Source of the DNA: Erysipelotrichaceae bacterium
GTDB lineage: Bacteria > Bacillota_I > Bacilli_A > Erysipelotrichales > Coprobacillaceae
Reading direction: 5' to 3'
Assembly: GCA_018365815.1 (NCBI GenBank)
Contig: JAGZJH010000010.1
Span: forward strand, 1-64,000
Length of the DNA: 64,000 bases
A model generated the notes under the pieces. That model was not told where the DNA came from. It worked only from the letters and a program-made list of their open reading frames with translations, and did no database searches. A program made the position numbers and the translations under genes. Shown here in pieces: positions 27,017 through 37,311 of the stretch; the stretch's first letter is position 1, and every line of letters starts with the position of its first letter.

Positions 27017-30000
27017 CTATAATTCCTTTAATTTCACTAATAAATCATTGGCACGTTCTAGCCATTTCGAATCTTTTTTAAATTTAATAATAATATGTTT
27101 TAACTTATAAGTGACTGAAACTAAACGATCATAAGACATCACTAATGCAAATAACTTTTCACCATCAATGTCTTCACTCATCTTTTGACTTAATGTAATT
27201 TCTACTACCGTTTTTTCTTCTTTCATACCTTCAATATACGGTTCGTCCATTAATAAATCAAATTCACGTTTCATTACTAAAGTATTCACCGAAGAAGGTA
27301 ATTGACCATATAAATCAGCTAATTCTTCTTTAATCGTTTCTAAATCATATAAAGACTTCACATCATTTAAACGCTGATATAACTCCAGTTTTTCTAAATC
27401 AGTATTTACATAATTAGAAGGAATATAACCATCAACATTAACATTCAATACCGGAATTTCTTTTTCTTCTTCCTTTCCTTGTTTTTCATTCACTGCATCT
27501 TGAAGAATTTTCATATACATATCAAAACCAACGGTATCAATAAATCCGGCTTGTTCACCGCCTAAAATATCTCCTGCTCCACGTATAGATAAATCACGCA
27601 TCGCAATTTTATAACCACTCCCTAATTCAGTAAATTCTTTAATCGCTTTTAAACGTTTACTTGCTTCTTCACTTAATTGTTTATGGCTACGATATAGTAA
27701 ATAGGCATAAGCATTACGATCACTTCTTCCAACACGCCCTTTAATTTGATAAAGTTGTGATAATCCGAAATGATCAGCATCTTCAACAATTAAAGTATTG
27801 GCATTAGGGATATCAATCCCTGTTTCAATAATCGTTGTGCAAACCAAGACATTATACTCTTTTGATAAAAACTTCATCATTACATCTTCTAAATCATCTT
27901 TAGACATTTGTCCATGACCGATTCCCACTCTTGCTCCCGGTATCATTTGAGCAATTTTAGTAGCTACTGAAGTAATATTAGAAGTTTTATTATATAAATA
28001 AAACACTTGTCCATCTCTTGATAACTCACGTTCAATAACTTGTTTTAAAACCTTGTCATTTTTTTCCATAACATAAGTTTGCACTGGTAATCGATTAGTT
28101 GGCGGTGTTTCAATTTGTGAAAGTGAACGAATTCCCATTAATGACATTTGTAATGTACGAGGAATCGGTGTCGCTGAAAGAGTTAAAACATCGATTGTTT
28201 CTTTATATTCTTTAATACGTTCTTTATGACGTACACCAAAACGCTGCTCTTCATCGACAATCAGTAACCCTATATCTTTAAAAGTAATACTCTTATTTAA
28301 AATTTTATGCGTTCCTACGACTATATCAATACTTCCGTCTTTTAGCCCATTTGTAATACGTTTAACTTCTTTGGCAGTTGTAAATCGATTTAATAAAGCA
28401 TAATTTACCGGAAAGTTTTTAAAACGCTGCTCAATGGTACGATAATGTTGTGAAGATAAAATTGTTGTAGGACATAAAATAGCCACTTGTTTTTGATTTA
28501 AAACTGCTTTAAATGCCGCTCTTAAAGCAACTTCTGTTTTACCAAATCCCACGTCACCACATAGTAATCGATCCATTGGTTGTGGTTTTTCCATATCTTC
28601 TTTAATTTCGTTAATCGAACGTTCCTGATCTGGAGTGAGTTCATAGGCAAATTCATTTTCAAAATCATATTGCATTTGTGTATCTGGGGCACATGCAAAT
28701 CCCACTTTAGAAATACGCTTTGAATAAATTTCAATTAAATGATCTGCTAAGTCATCGACTTTTTGTCTAATCTTTTGTTTTGTACGTTGCCATTCACTAC
28801 TTCCTAATTTATGAATTTTAGGGACACGACCATCTTTAGAAGTATATTTACGAATCAGTTTAAACTGTTCAACCGGTACATATAATGTATCATTTCCTCG
28901 ATAGCTGATATATAAATAATCTCGATGAACCCCTTGAACCTCCAATGTTTTAATTCCTAAATACTGCCCAATTCCATGAGTATCGTGAACAATATAATCA
29001 CCGATATTTAACTCATTAAAATTGTGAATAACTTTAGCATTTTTATACTTTACAAAACTTTTTTTAACTTTACTAGGTTTACCATAGAGTTCATTTTCAG
29101 TAATAACTGTAATCTTTTCATCAAGTAACTCTAACCCACACCCTAGATAACCTACACAAATATTAATCCCTTCATATAAATCATCTTCCTCATTAATAAG
29201 GGTATAACTTAAATGATGACGTTCTAATAGACCCATTAAATTACGTTGGTGCATATCATTATGAAGCATCAATACGACTTTTGATGTTTTGGTATAATCA
29301 TTTAATGCTTTAATCAATTGTTCTTCGGATTGGTAAATTGATTGTATCAAATGTGCATTAAAACTGACTTGTTGATCTTTAGTTTTAAATACTTCACTAT
29401 AAACTACTGGTATCGATGAAATTAAATCATTTAAATCAAAGTATAAATTTAAATTTAAAATCGACTTTCCTTCTTCAAATAATTCTTTATTATAATAAAA
29501 CATCTCTTCAACATATAATTTGTAATTATCTAATATACCTGTATAAGGTGAAAGTAATGTAATTCCGTTAGAATAGTCGATAATAGAATTTGTTTTAATT
29601 AAATAAGGTAAAAACTTATACATACTAAAAGTTGTATCGTGCATACGTAAGTTTTCAAATTCTATAGATAAGTGATCTTTGAGTTCTTCTTGTTTAAACG
29701 TATCTAGTTGTCCAATGCATTGTTCACTCAATGTTTCAATTTGGTCAATGACTTCTTCAACCGTTTCATCTAAGTATAAAATATCGGTTGCGGGAATGAT
29801 GGTCACTTCACTAACGGATTGAACTGTACGTTGTGTATCCCGATCATAGAAACGAATACCTTCAATTTCGTCATCAAAAAATTCAATACGTATTGGTAAA
29901 TCATATTGTAATGAATAGACGTCTATAATCCCTCCGCGATGTCCAAAATAAAATGGTTGATCTACTCTTGAAGTGTATTGATAACCAATTTGAATTAATT

Positions 30001-30445
30001 TCGTTTTCAATTCTTCTAAATTTACTTGTTGATTGATTTTTAAATCAATCATGCTTTCTTTAAATAATTCAACTGAAGGTAAGTGACGAACCATCGCCAC
30101 GCTATGACTGATAATAATTTTTGGTTTATTTAATGTTAATTGATATAGTGTATTAATACGCTCTGCTAATAATTCAGGAGATTGTGCTAATGCTTCAATG
30201 CGTTGTGATTCATCAACAGGAAAAAATAATACATCTTCTTGATTCATTAAATTAAATTGATGAAATAGTTGTTGTGCTTCATACTGATTAGGTTTAATGA
30301 CCAAAATATTTTTCTTGGAAACCAAAAAAGCACTAGCGATTAAATATGCTTCATCGCTAATGTGAGTTGTTACAACTTGCCCTTTACCACTCGCTAAAGT
30401 TTGTACTGCTTTGTTATTTGTTAATAGCTCAAAAATTTTTTTCAT
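27017..30445 (-). CDS. mfd: Transcription-repair coupling factor
   Basis: The 1142-residue protein displaces stalled RNA polymerase and recruits UvrABC. Domains in order: N-terminal UvrB-like region, the RNA polymerase interaction domain (GDYIVHDTHGIGQYLGI, YLYISYRGNDTLYVPVEQ), the helicase core with GDVGFGKTEVALRAAF, DEEQRFGV, LSATPIPRTLQ and QIKGRVGRSDRNAYAYLLY, and the C-terminal TRCF domain. Full length for the family. Its ATG overlaps the pth stop codon. Confidence 0.96.
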   Translation of the reverse strand: MKKIFELLTNNKAVQTLASGKGQVVTTHISDEAYLIASAFLVSKKNILVIKPNQYEAQQLFHQFNLMNQEDVLFFPVDESQRIEALAQSPELLAERINTLYQLTLNKPKIIISHSVAMVRHLPSVELFKESMIDLKINQQVNLEELKTKLIQIGYQYTSRVDQPFYFGHRGGIIDVYSLQYDLPIRIEFFDDEIEGIRFYDRDTQRTVQSVSEVTIIPATDILYLDETVEEVIDQIETLSEQCIGQLDTFKQEELKDHLSIEFENLRMHDTTFSMYKFLPYLIKTNSIIDYSNGITLLSPYTGILDNYKLYVEEMFYYNKELFEEGKSILNLNLYFDLNDLISSIPVVYSEVFKTKDQQVSFNAHLIQSIYQSEEQLIKALNDYTKTSKVVLMLHNDMHQRNLMGLLERHHLSYTLINEEDDLYEGINICVGYLGCGLELLDEKITVITENELYGKPSKVKKSFVKYKNAKVIHNFNELNIGDYIVHDTHGIGQYLGIKTLEVQGVHRDYLYISYRGNDTLYVPVEQFKLIRKYTSKDGRVPKIHKLGSSEWQRTKQKIRQKVDDLADHLIEIYSKRISKVGFACAPDTQMQYDFENEFAYELTPDQERSINEIKEDMEKPQPMDRLLCGDVGFGKTEVALRAAFKAVLNQKQVAILCPTTILSSQHYRTIEQRFKNFPVNYALLNRFTTAKEVKRITNGLKDGSIDIVVGTHKILNKSITFKDIGLLIVDEEQRFGVRHKERIKEYKETIDVLTLSATPIPRTLQMSLMGIRSLSQIETPPTNRLPVQTYVMEKNDKVLKQVIERELSRDGQVFYLYNKTSNITSVATKIAQMIPGARVGIGHGQMSKDDLEDVMMKFLSKEYNVLVCTTIIETGIDIPNANTLIVEDADHFGLSQLYQIKGRVGRSDRNAYAYLLYRSHKQLSEEASKRLKAIKEFTELGSGYKIAMRDLSIRGAGDILGGEQAGFIDTVGFDMYMKILQDAVNEKQGKEEEKEIPVLNVNVDGYIPSNYVNTDLEKLELYQRLNDVKSLYDLETIKEELADLYGQLPSSVNTLVMKREFDLLMDEPYIEGMKEEKTVVEITLSQKMSEDIDGEKLFALVMSYDRLVSVTYKLKHIIIKFKKDSKWLERANDLLVKLKEL

Positions 30446-31005
30446 TATTTTCTATTATACAAACTCATTACTTTATGAAAATCAGTTGTAATAAAAGCTT
30501 TAGCAACAGTACATGATAACTTTAGAGCTGGTTGTAACAAAACCATTTCTTCACTCGTAAATTTACCTAAAACATAATCTACGACTGGGATATAAGGGTG
30601 TCGATCAATTCCTATACGAATACGTTTAAAATCTTGCCCATTTAGGTGTGCAATTAAACTTTTAATTCCATTATGTCCACCAGCACTACCATTTGCACGG
30701 ATTCTGATTTTTCCCACCGGTAAATCTAAATCATCATAAATGACTAAAACATCTTCTTTATCAATTTTAAAGAATTTCATCACTTCACTCACTGATTCAC
30801 CAGATAAGTTCATATAAGTTTGTGGTTTCAATAAAATCACATCTTCACCTTCTACTTTTATTTTTGCATATAATCCTTTAAATTTTGCTTGATTAATTGT
30901 CACTCCTAAATCTTGTGCTAAATAATCAATTGCCATAAATCCACAATTATGTCGCGTGTTTTCATATTCTTTACCTGGATTTCCTAATCCTACGATTAAT
31001 TTCAT
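30445..31005 (-). CDS. pth: Peptidyl-tRNA hydrolase
   Basis: Releases tRNA from peptidyl-tRNA dropped by ribosomes. The 186 residues show VGLGNPGKEYENTRHNCGF with the catalytic histidine, KPQTYMNLSGESV, VIYDDLDLPVGKIRIR and GSAGGHNGIKS. The pth-mfd order is also found in Bacillus-type genomes, supporting the call. It is the first gene of the pth-mfd-mgtE operon. Confidence 0.96.
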   Translation of the reverse strand: MKLIVGLGNPGKEYENTRHNCGFMAIDYLAQDLGVTINQAKFKGLYAKIKVEGEDVILLKPQTYMNLSGESVSEVMKFFKIDKEDVLVIYDDLDLPVGKIRIRANGSAGGHNGIKSLIAHLNGQDFKRIRIGIDRHPYIPVVDYVLGKFTSEEMVLLQPALKLSCTVAKAFITTDFHKVMSLYNRK

Positions 31006-31326
31006 TTAACCACCTCATTCTTCCTTGATATATCATACCTTAAAAATCAAAAAAAAGCGATATAAAAATTAAAAAAGCACCGAAGTGCCTTTTTAACATT
31101 TTTAGAAGAAAAATCTATAAATAATTTGGGAGAAAAATTATAAATCTTATCTACATTTATATAATATGTGAATCATGTGAACTAAATATTAACATTACAA
31201 CTTTTTTAAAAAATTTAATGCATATTTTAATTGTTTTAAATAATGTTTGTGTTAAATCATGATGATTATTGAGAGTTATAATTTAACCCTTTATCTATTT
31301 TTTCTTCTAATCGTTGATAGTGTTTA
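31006..31326. other. Intergenic region holding only a terminator
   Basis: Apart from the hairpin at 31066-31097 no gene or regulatory motif is clear. A short open stretch just after the peptidase stop could encode a lysine-rich tail in another frame, but it has no start codon. Confidence 0.5.
31066..31097 (-). terminator. Terminator of the addB-addA...M42 operon
   Basis: GCAC-CGAA-GTGC hairpin with a six-A run on one side and a five-T run on the other. On the minus strand it closes the operon ending at 31327, leaving a 3' untranslated stretch of about 230 nt. Confidence 0.75.
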
Positions 31327-32367
31327 TTATTTAAATGGATCTAAATTAAATGTTTCATCAATTTCGCATAAAAATGCTGCAATTAAATCGATACTATTTT
31401 GAATGTCTCTTAAATCACATACTTCAGCAGGGTTATGCATATAGCGAAGCGGAAGCGAAATTAAGCAAAGTGGGACACCTTCATTTGTGAAATGGATTTT
31501 ATCTGCATCTGTAAATGTTCTTCCAGCAAACGTTTCAATTTGGTAAGAAATATTTAAACGATTTGCAATTGCTTTTAATTTAGTGTTCATATTTTGATTC
31601 ACTATTGAACTTTGGCATAATACCGGTCCTTGTCCTAATTTAACTTCACCAGACCCAGAAGCATCTACTCCTGGATAATCGCTTGTATAAGTCACATCAA
31701 CAATAATTGCCATGTTAGGTTTAATTTTACTTGAAGCAAAGTAGGCACCTCTTGAAGTTGTTTCTTCACCCGTACTTGTTAAAGCGTAGGCACCAATTTT
31801 GCACCCCATTGCTTGAGCTTTTTTGACTGCTTCTAATACAATAAATGCTCCCGAACGATCATCAATTGCTCTAGCAGTTAATTTATGATCAAGCAATTCA
31901 TTAATCGGTGTATCAAATGTGACACTATCTCCTATTTGAACATGATGAGCAGCCTCTTTGTCATCTTTTGCTCCTATATCAATTGTTAAATCTTTAACTT
32001 TTAGATCTTTTTGTTGACTTAATTCACGAGTATTCACAACAACCCCACTAATATCTTCATTTTCACTATGAATCATAACATGGTGTCCTAAATAAGTCGT
32101 TGGATAAATTCCTCCTGCTTGTGTAACTTTAATAAAACCATCTTTAGTAATATGAGTGACATATAACCCTATTTCATCAATATGTCCGCAAAGTAATACT
32201 CTTGTTTTTGCATATGGATTGATAATATTAATGACATTTCCTGATAAATCAGTGATTTGTTCATCCATCACATCACGATAATGTTTTAAAACTTTCTTTT
32301 GTAATTTAATTTCTTTTCCTGATACTGAATCAGTTTTTAACATTTCAATTAAAAATTGCTTATCCAT
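31327..32367 (-). CDS. M42 family metallopeptidase (aminopeptidase/glucanase-type)
   Basis: A 346-residue dinuclear metal peptidase of the PepA/FrvX/YsdC group. Metal ligands are visible: LCGHIDEIGLYV (His/Asp), RAIDDRSGAFI (bridging Asp), TSTGEETTSRGA (catalytic Glu pair), VDVTYTSDYPG and the C-terminal YMHNPAEVCDL histidine. Such tetrahedral-assembly aminopeptidases trim peptides in the cytoplasm. Its start overlaps the small gene upstream by 8 nt. Confidence 0.88.
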   Translation of the reverse strand: MDKQFLIEMLKTDSVSGKEIKLQKKVLKHYRDVMDEQITDLSGNVINIINPYAKTRVLLCGHIDEIGLYVTHITKDGFIKVTQAGGIYPTTYLGHHVMIHSENEDISGVVVNTRELSQQKDLKVKDLTIDIGAKDDKEAAHHVQIGDSVTFDTPINELLDHKLTARAIDDRSGAFIVLEAVKKAQAMGCKIGAYALTSTGEETTSRGAYFASSKIKPNMAIIVDVTYTSDYPGVDASGSGEVKLGQGPVLCQSSIVNQNMNTKLKAIANRLNISYQIETFAGRTFTDADKIHFTNEGVPLCLISLPLRYMHNPAEVCDLRDIQNSIDLIAAFLCEIDETFNLDPFK

Positions 32368-32665
32368 GTTTTTCTCTCCTTAACACATTTTGCTTAAATC
32401 CGATTTTTTCTAATCTTTGATGACCCGTATAATAAATTGAATCAATATTAGGATAATCTTTAAAAAATTGTTCAATTAGCATTGACACAGCATTTATATC
32501 ATAAACATAATTAAAACTCAATTTTGCTTCATGATAATCAAACGTAAATGAAAATAATCCAATAATTGAACTTGCATTTGAAACAATATAACCAGCACCA
32601 TTTGTCAATATTTCTTGTTTAAAATATTGATAATGTGTACTATTGGCTTTAGTAATTTTATACAT
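32360..32665 (-). CDS. Small protein resembling a minimal GNAT fold
   Basis: A 101-residue protein. The order of strands and helices, with IIGLFSFTFDYHEAKLSF, a helix rich in LIEQFFKDY and a final LEKIGFKQN, recalls the C-terminal half of GNAT acetyltransferases, but no clear acetyl-CoA loop is present. It may be a stripped-down or inactive relative. It overlaps the M42 gene and abuts the coiled-coil gene by one base, so translation is coupled. Family membership is tentative. Confidence 0.5.
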   Translation of the reverse strand: MYKITKANSTHYQYFKQEILTNGAGYIVSNASSIIGLFSFTFDYHEAKLSFNYVYDINAVSMLIEQFFKDYPNIDSIYYTGHQRLEKIGFKQNVLRREKHG

Positions 32666-33588
32666 TAGTTTTCTATATACTCCAACATTATTTTTTTATA
32701 TTGGCGAATATCTTTTTCGCTTTGATTTACTGTTTCATTAAGTTCGTTTAAAACATATTCAATTTCGTTTAGTAAAGTACCAACTTGTTCTTTAGCACGA
32801 TTAATTTTATTTTGAATCATATAATCTGAAAAGATGTTATCAAACATAAAGTCAACCATACAATCAAAATCGCTGATTTCAATAGATGTATTCACATTAA
32901 TACGAGTATCTACTAGTTCTGTTTTGAAACGACGTAAAGCTTGTTCTAATTCATTAGTCAATTGTTTGGCTTCATTTATTTTAGCATGTTTAGCCATATC
33001 AGCAATAAAATCTAATACACCGACCATATCAAGAACTCCCCATGTTGAAGCACTTTCAAAATTGTTATAAACTTTCATTGCTACCTCACGGGCATAAGCA
33101 CCTGCTTCAATCGCTTCTTTCCCTTCTTTAATATTGTATTCTGCTTGATCAATTTTGTTTTGAAGATCGTTAATTTTATTCAATTGTTCTGGTGAGAGTT
33201 GTTCACGTTTACGTGCTAATGCTTCTAAATAATCTTGGCGAGCGTTTTTTAAATTTGACTGTTCTTCTTTAAGTTGGTTTAATTCTTCTCTAATTTCATT
33301 TTCAACTCGTTTAGCGTCATGATATCTTAATTCCACAATACGTGCTTCTTGCGCTTCTTTTTCTTTACGTTCGGCCATTTGCCCTGCTAATTTTAAAAAT
33401 AAAGTCGTGAAACTTGTTTTTTCTAATTCTTCAACATCTTTGTTTTCTTTTTGTAATTGAAGATAAAGTTCGTAAACTTTATCTTCTTGTTGATTCAGCT
33501 GTCTAACTTTTTCTGTCATTAAACTCTCTAATTTTAAATAACGATCGTATCGTTGTTTTGCTTCATGAACTTCATTATCAATATTCAT
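32665..33588 (-). CDS. Coiled-coil protein of unknown function
   Basis: I do not recognise a named family. The 307 residues are mostly long charged helices rich in Glu, Lys, Gln and Asn: a coiled coil from ~1-55, another from ~75-165, then a less charged block (ASTWGVLDMVG, FIADMAKHAK) and a C-terminal helical region. No signal peptide or membrane helix is seen. It lies 15 nt downstream of addA behind AGGGGGG, so it is expressed with the AddAB nuclease genes. Confidence 0.7.
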   Translation of the reverse strand: MNIDNEVHEAKQRYDRYLKLESLMTEKVRQLNQQEDKVYELYLQLQKENKDVEELEKTSFTTLFLKLAGQMAERKEKEAQEARIVELRYHDAKRVENEIREELNQLKEEQSNLKNARQDYLEALARKREQLSPEQLNKINDLQNKIDQAEYNIKEGKEAIEAGAYAREVAMKVYNNFESASTWGVLDMVGVLDFIADMAKHAKINEAKQLTNELEQALRRFKTELVDTRINVNTSIEISDFDCMVDFMFDNIFSDYMIQNKINRAKEQVGTLLNEIEYVLNELNETVNQSEKDIRQYKKIMLEYIEN

Positions 33589-33603
33589 TTATTTTCCCCC
33601 CTG

Positions 33604-36600
33604 TTACAATGTAATAGACTTTCCAATTTCTAAATAGTATACCATCGCCTCAATTGTATAATTTGGATATAATTGATGTATAATTTTTTTATAATACTCC
33701 ATTTGAACTCGATGGTTTTCTTTTAAAAAGTAGTTTGATGTCTCTTGTTTAATGCGATCTGTTTTATAATCGATAATAGTTATGCGATTAGGTTCAAAAC
33801 ACAATACATCAAACGTTCCATGTATAATTTGTGAAGTATTTGGATCCATTAAACTAAATGATTTTTCTTTTTCTATATGTGTTGCATTTTGCATGCGTAA
33901 AAAACATTCACTATTGAAGAAAGACGAAATTTTATCTTCATATTCATATAGCACATCACGTTCTATTTCATTATACAATTTTGCGTGATATAAGTCATCT
34001 ATGACTTTATGAATTTCTTTTTTTTCAAGAGGAAGATGTTCAAAAAAAGCATGAATTAATGTTCCTTTTTGTGTAGGAGTTAAAAGCTTTCCTTCTTTTG
34101 GTTTAAAATTACTTTTTAAAATCGATTGTGTATTTTGTTGTAGTTGTGTAACACTGATTGTTTGTGTATAAGGTGTAAAAGAAGGTAAAGGTTTAAAATT
34201 TAATTGCAAAGTTTCTTGATTAGATGAAGTTATCGGTTTAGAAATCATTTTTTCTTCAATCTCTGCAATTGAAATGTAAGTTAAATTAAATTTTGCTGCT
34301 TTGGTATTATTAAAACAATGGGCTTTAATAGAAGGCAGTTTTTTGATTTCTTTAAAACGATTGACAATCTCTTTTTGATCACAATGATCTATCCAATCTT
34401 GATATACTTGCGGGTGACGCATTAATGCGCGACCGACCCAGTCTAAATAAGTGTTTGTTTTTCTTATATTATAATACATTAAAATATGTTGATTTTTCTT
34501 ACCGTCATAAATTTCATTGTTTTCATTGATGATAATGTCCTCTTGCCAACGTTCTAATTGTTCATAATCAGATACTCCTGTCATAATTAATTTTTGTGAA
34601 GCACGTGTTAATGCTACATAAAAAACACGCATTTCTTCATTGATGGCTTCTTCGGTTTGTCTTGAAGACAGTAATTGTCGATAAGGATTTTCGTATTCGA
34701 CAATTTGGTCTAATATTAATTGTTCGCCAATTTCAACATTTTTAAATGTTCTAGGTTTAATGGCAATGCCTAATTGTTTATCAGCAATTAGTCGTTTAGC
34801 ACTGTCTTGTTTATTAAAAGACTTATTCATATTTGAAACAAATACGATTGGAAACTCTAACCCTTTAGATTTATGAATTGTCATAAACTGCACGACATTA
34901 TCGCTACTTGAAATGACTTGTGCTGGTGAAGATGCACTAAGGTGTGTCATTAATTGAATATAGTTTTCCACAATTTCATAAATAGATTGATCTTTTTCAA
35001 CATTTCTAAATTCTTCAACTAATAAATCTAAATTAGCTTTACGTTGTGAGCCATTGATTAATCCTGCCACAAATAAATCATAACCACTTTTTTCATATAA
35101 ATATAATAAAAACTCACTTGGACATAATGTTTTTAACTGCGTTTTTAAATCCTCATAAGTGTGAATAAATTTTTCAACTTGTAAATCTTTAGAACTTTCA
35201 TAATAACTTAGTATATTTTCATAAAGAGAGGCTTCTAAGTTTTGTAAGCGAATTTCACTAATTAAATTTTCATCAAAATGACTAAATAAATAAGGACCTC
35301 TTAATAAAGAAAGCATACTGATATTATCGTGCTGATTAATAATTGCTTTAAGCATTGTGATTGTAGCGACTATTTCTGTCGCATTTAAGTATCCTTGTGA
35401 TAAAACAATATGATTAGGGATTGCATATTGATCAAACACTTTTTTAAATGTTAAAAAGAGTGTTGTAGACCGCATTAAAACAACAATATCTTTATATTCA
35501 ACTAAACGTGGCTGACCATTGAATTGATTAATCGTACTATTTTCAATTAATTCTTTAATCCTCAATGCAACTAAATGTGCCTCGTATTCCCCTTCGCTAA
35601 GTTTCATATTTTCTTCACGTTTGACTAATAAAACTTCACTATCAAAACGATGTTCATTTTGATAATAAGTGTCAGCTTGCAAAGTTTTTTCTTCTAGTTC
35701 ATCTAAAGTTTTACACCCTTCTTTACGCAAATAGTCATAATTAAGATGACTGCTTGTGTCATGTAAATATTCTAATCCTCCCACATCTTTATCCATAATT
35801 TGATTAAAAATATAATTCACACTATCCAAAACAATTTTATTAGAACGATAATTAAATTTTAAATCAATGCGTCGTGTATGCGTTTTTAACATCGTTTCAT
35901 CATCAGTGGCATAAGTATCATATTTTTCTTTAAACAATGCTGGATCAGCTTGTCTAAAACGATAAATCGATTGTTTCATATCCCCTACCATAAAAGTAAC
36001 AATTGATGGTTGTTTGTAGTCTTTAATTAAACTAATAATTGTTTCTTGAATTTGGTTGGTATCTTGATATTCATCAATCATAATTTCTTTTAATTTTCCA
36101 TACAGTAATTCAGAAATATGATATTGAGGTTGCAACAACTCAATTGTCATTTGCTCAAGGTCATTAAAGTCTAAATAATTATGTTCTTTCTTTTTTTGCT
36201 GATAGGATTGTTTAAATAATTGAACTAGCCCATTTTTTGATAATAAAATTTCAATAATAACATATAAAGACTCTTTTAAAGCGAGTTTAAATTCATCTTC
36301 ATTATCAATTAAATATCTTTTAGCCATATCTAAATAAGTTTTTGATACCTTTGATTTTAAAGCAGTAAACTCTTTTTGATAAGGTTTAATATCTTCTTCC
36401 CATTTAATATTATAAGATTTTTCCAATGCTCTTAAAGAAACATTTTTAAATGTTTCATAGCCATTAAACTCATTTTTAAATAAATCTAATATTTGCTTGC
36501 AGTATTCATAAATACTTTCACTAGGGATAGGTAAAGAAGCATTTGTTTTAGTTTGTTCATCAGGTCTTTCAAAGTAATCATTAATACCATTAACTGAGGC

Positions 36601-37311
36601 AAAATGTTCAAGTTCAATCGCATGGTTATATGTTTTAATTGCACTTAAATACAATTGTCGTTTAATTTCATCAAAACCTTGCCACTTGTCTAAATGATTT
36701 TTGCTGTTGATGTATTTTTCATAAACATCACTTTTCATTGTTTCGATAAATTGATCGACTTGATCAATAGAGTGAATTAATTCATACAATTCTAATATCA
36801 TTGTTTTTAAATTATTAAAATTCATTTGATTAAAATATAGAGAAATAAATTCCTTAAATTGCTCATTTGTCAACCACTGTTCAATACATTCATCTAAAAC
36901 CTGATGTTTTAAAATTAGAGGGTTGCTTAATATTTCAAACTGACTTTCTACACTAACTAAATAACCATATTTTTTTAATAATTGACTACAAAAACCGTGA
37001 AAGTTAGTAATATATGCATAAGGTATTTTTTGTTTTTGAATTAATAAATGATCATAAATATCTTTAGGTAAGTCTTTTTTTAATTCATCATCAATGGCAA
37101 ATAGTAAACGTTGCTTCATTTCAGCTGCCGCAGCTTCTGTAAAGGTTAAAACTAAAAACTCATCAACATGATAATGATCTTCAATTAATAAAGACATAAT
37201 ACGACTTACCAATATTTTAGTTTTCCCACTTCCTGCCGGAGCAGAGACTAAAATACTAGTGTTACGCAAAGCAATAGCACTTGCTTGTTCATCATTAAAT
37301 GGGCTAATCAT
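33604..37311 (-). CDS. addA: ATP-dependent helicase/nuclease subunit A
   Basis: The 1235-residue UvrD-like helicase plus RecB-family nuclease of the AddAB recombination complex, which resects double-strand breaks. Seen: SAPAGSGKTKIL Walker A near the N-terminus, FTEAAAAEMKQRL, IDEYQDTNQIQE, DMKQSIYRFRQADP, the TIHKSKGLEFPIVF motif and, near the end, the nuclease GTFDVL...TIIDYKTD. The ATG at 37311 lies after AGGAGGTG and overlaps addB by 8 nt. Confidence 0.95.
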   Translation of the reverse strand: MISPFNDEQASAIALRNTSILVSAPAGSGKTKILVSRIMSLLIEDHYHVDEFLVLTFTEAAAAEMKQRLLFAIDDELKKDLPKDIYDHLLIQKQKIPYAYITNFHGFCSQLLKKYGYLVSVESQFEILSNPLILKHQVLDECIEQWLTNEQFKEFISLYFNQMNFNNLKTMILELYELIHSIDQVDQFIETMKSDVYEKYINSKNHLDKWQGFDEIKRQLYLSAIKTYNHAIELEHFASVNGINDYFERPDEQTKTNASLPIPSESIYEYCKQILDLFKNEFNGYETFKNVSLRALEKSYNIKWEEDIKPYQKEFTALKSKVSKTYLDMAKRYLIDNEDEFKLALKESLYVIIEILLSKNGLVQLFKQSYQQKKKEHNYLDFNDLEQMTIELLQPQYHISELLYGKLKEIMIDEYQDTNQIQETIISLIKDYKQPSIVTFMVGDMKQSIYRFRQADPALFKEKYDTYATDDETMLKTHTRRIDLKFNYRSNKIVLDSVNYIFNQIMDKDVGGLEYLHDTSSHLNYDYLRKEGCKTLDELEEKTLQADTYYQNEHRFDSEVLLVKREENMKLSEGEYEAHLVALRIKELIENSTINQFNGQPRLVEYKDIVVLMRSTTLFLTFKKVFDQYAIPNHIVLSQGYLNATEIVATITMLKAIINQHDNISMLSLLRGPYLFSHFDENLISEIRLQNLEASLYENILSYYESSKDLQVEKFIHTYEDLKTQLKTLCPSEFLLYLYEKSGYDLFVAGLINGSQRKANLDLLVEEFRNVEKDQSIYEIVENYIQLMTHLSASSPAQVISSSDNVVQFMTIHKSKGLEFPIVFVSNMNKSFNKQDSAKRLIADKQLGIAIKPRTFKNVEIGEQLILDQIVEYENPYRQLLSSRQTEEAINEEMRVFYVALTRASQKLIMTGVSDYEQLERWQEDIIINENNEIYDGKKNQHILMYYNIRKTNTYLDWVGRALMRHPQVYQDWIDHCDQKEIVNRFKEIKKLPSIKAHCFNNTKAAKFNLTYISIAEIEEKMISKPITSSNQETLQLNFKPLPSFTPYTQTISVTQLQQNTQSILKSNFKPKEGKLLTPTQKGTLIHAFFEHLPLEKKEIHKVIDDLYHAKLYNEIERDVLYEYEDKISSFFNSECFLRMQNATHIEKEKSFSLMDPNTSQIIHGTFDVLCFEPNRITIIDYKTDRIKQETSNYFLKENHRVQMEYYKKIIHQLYPNYTIEAMVYYLEIGKSITL

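Noticed and set aside
28522..28734. Same-strand 70-residue frame inside mfd
   Set aside because: Lies in another frame of the helicase core without an SD.
31262..31326. Possible small gene after the M42 peptidase
   Set aside because: A lysine-rich open stretch exists but has no start codon or SD and is preceded by a stop.
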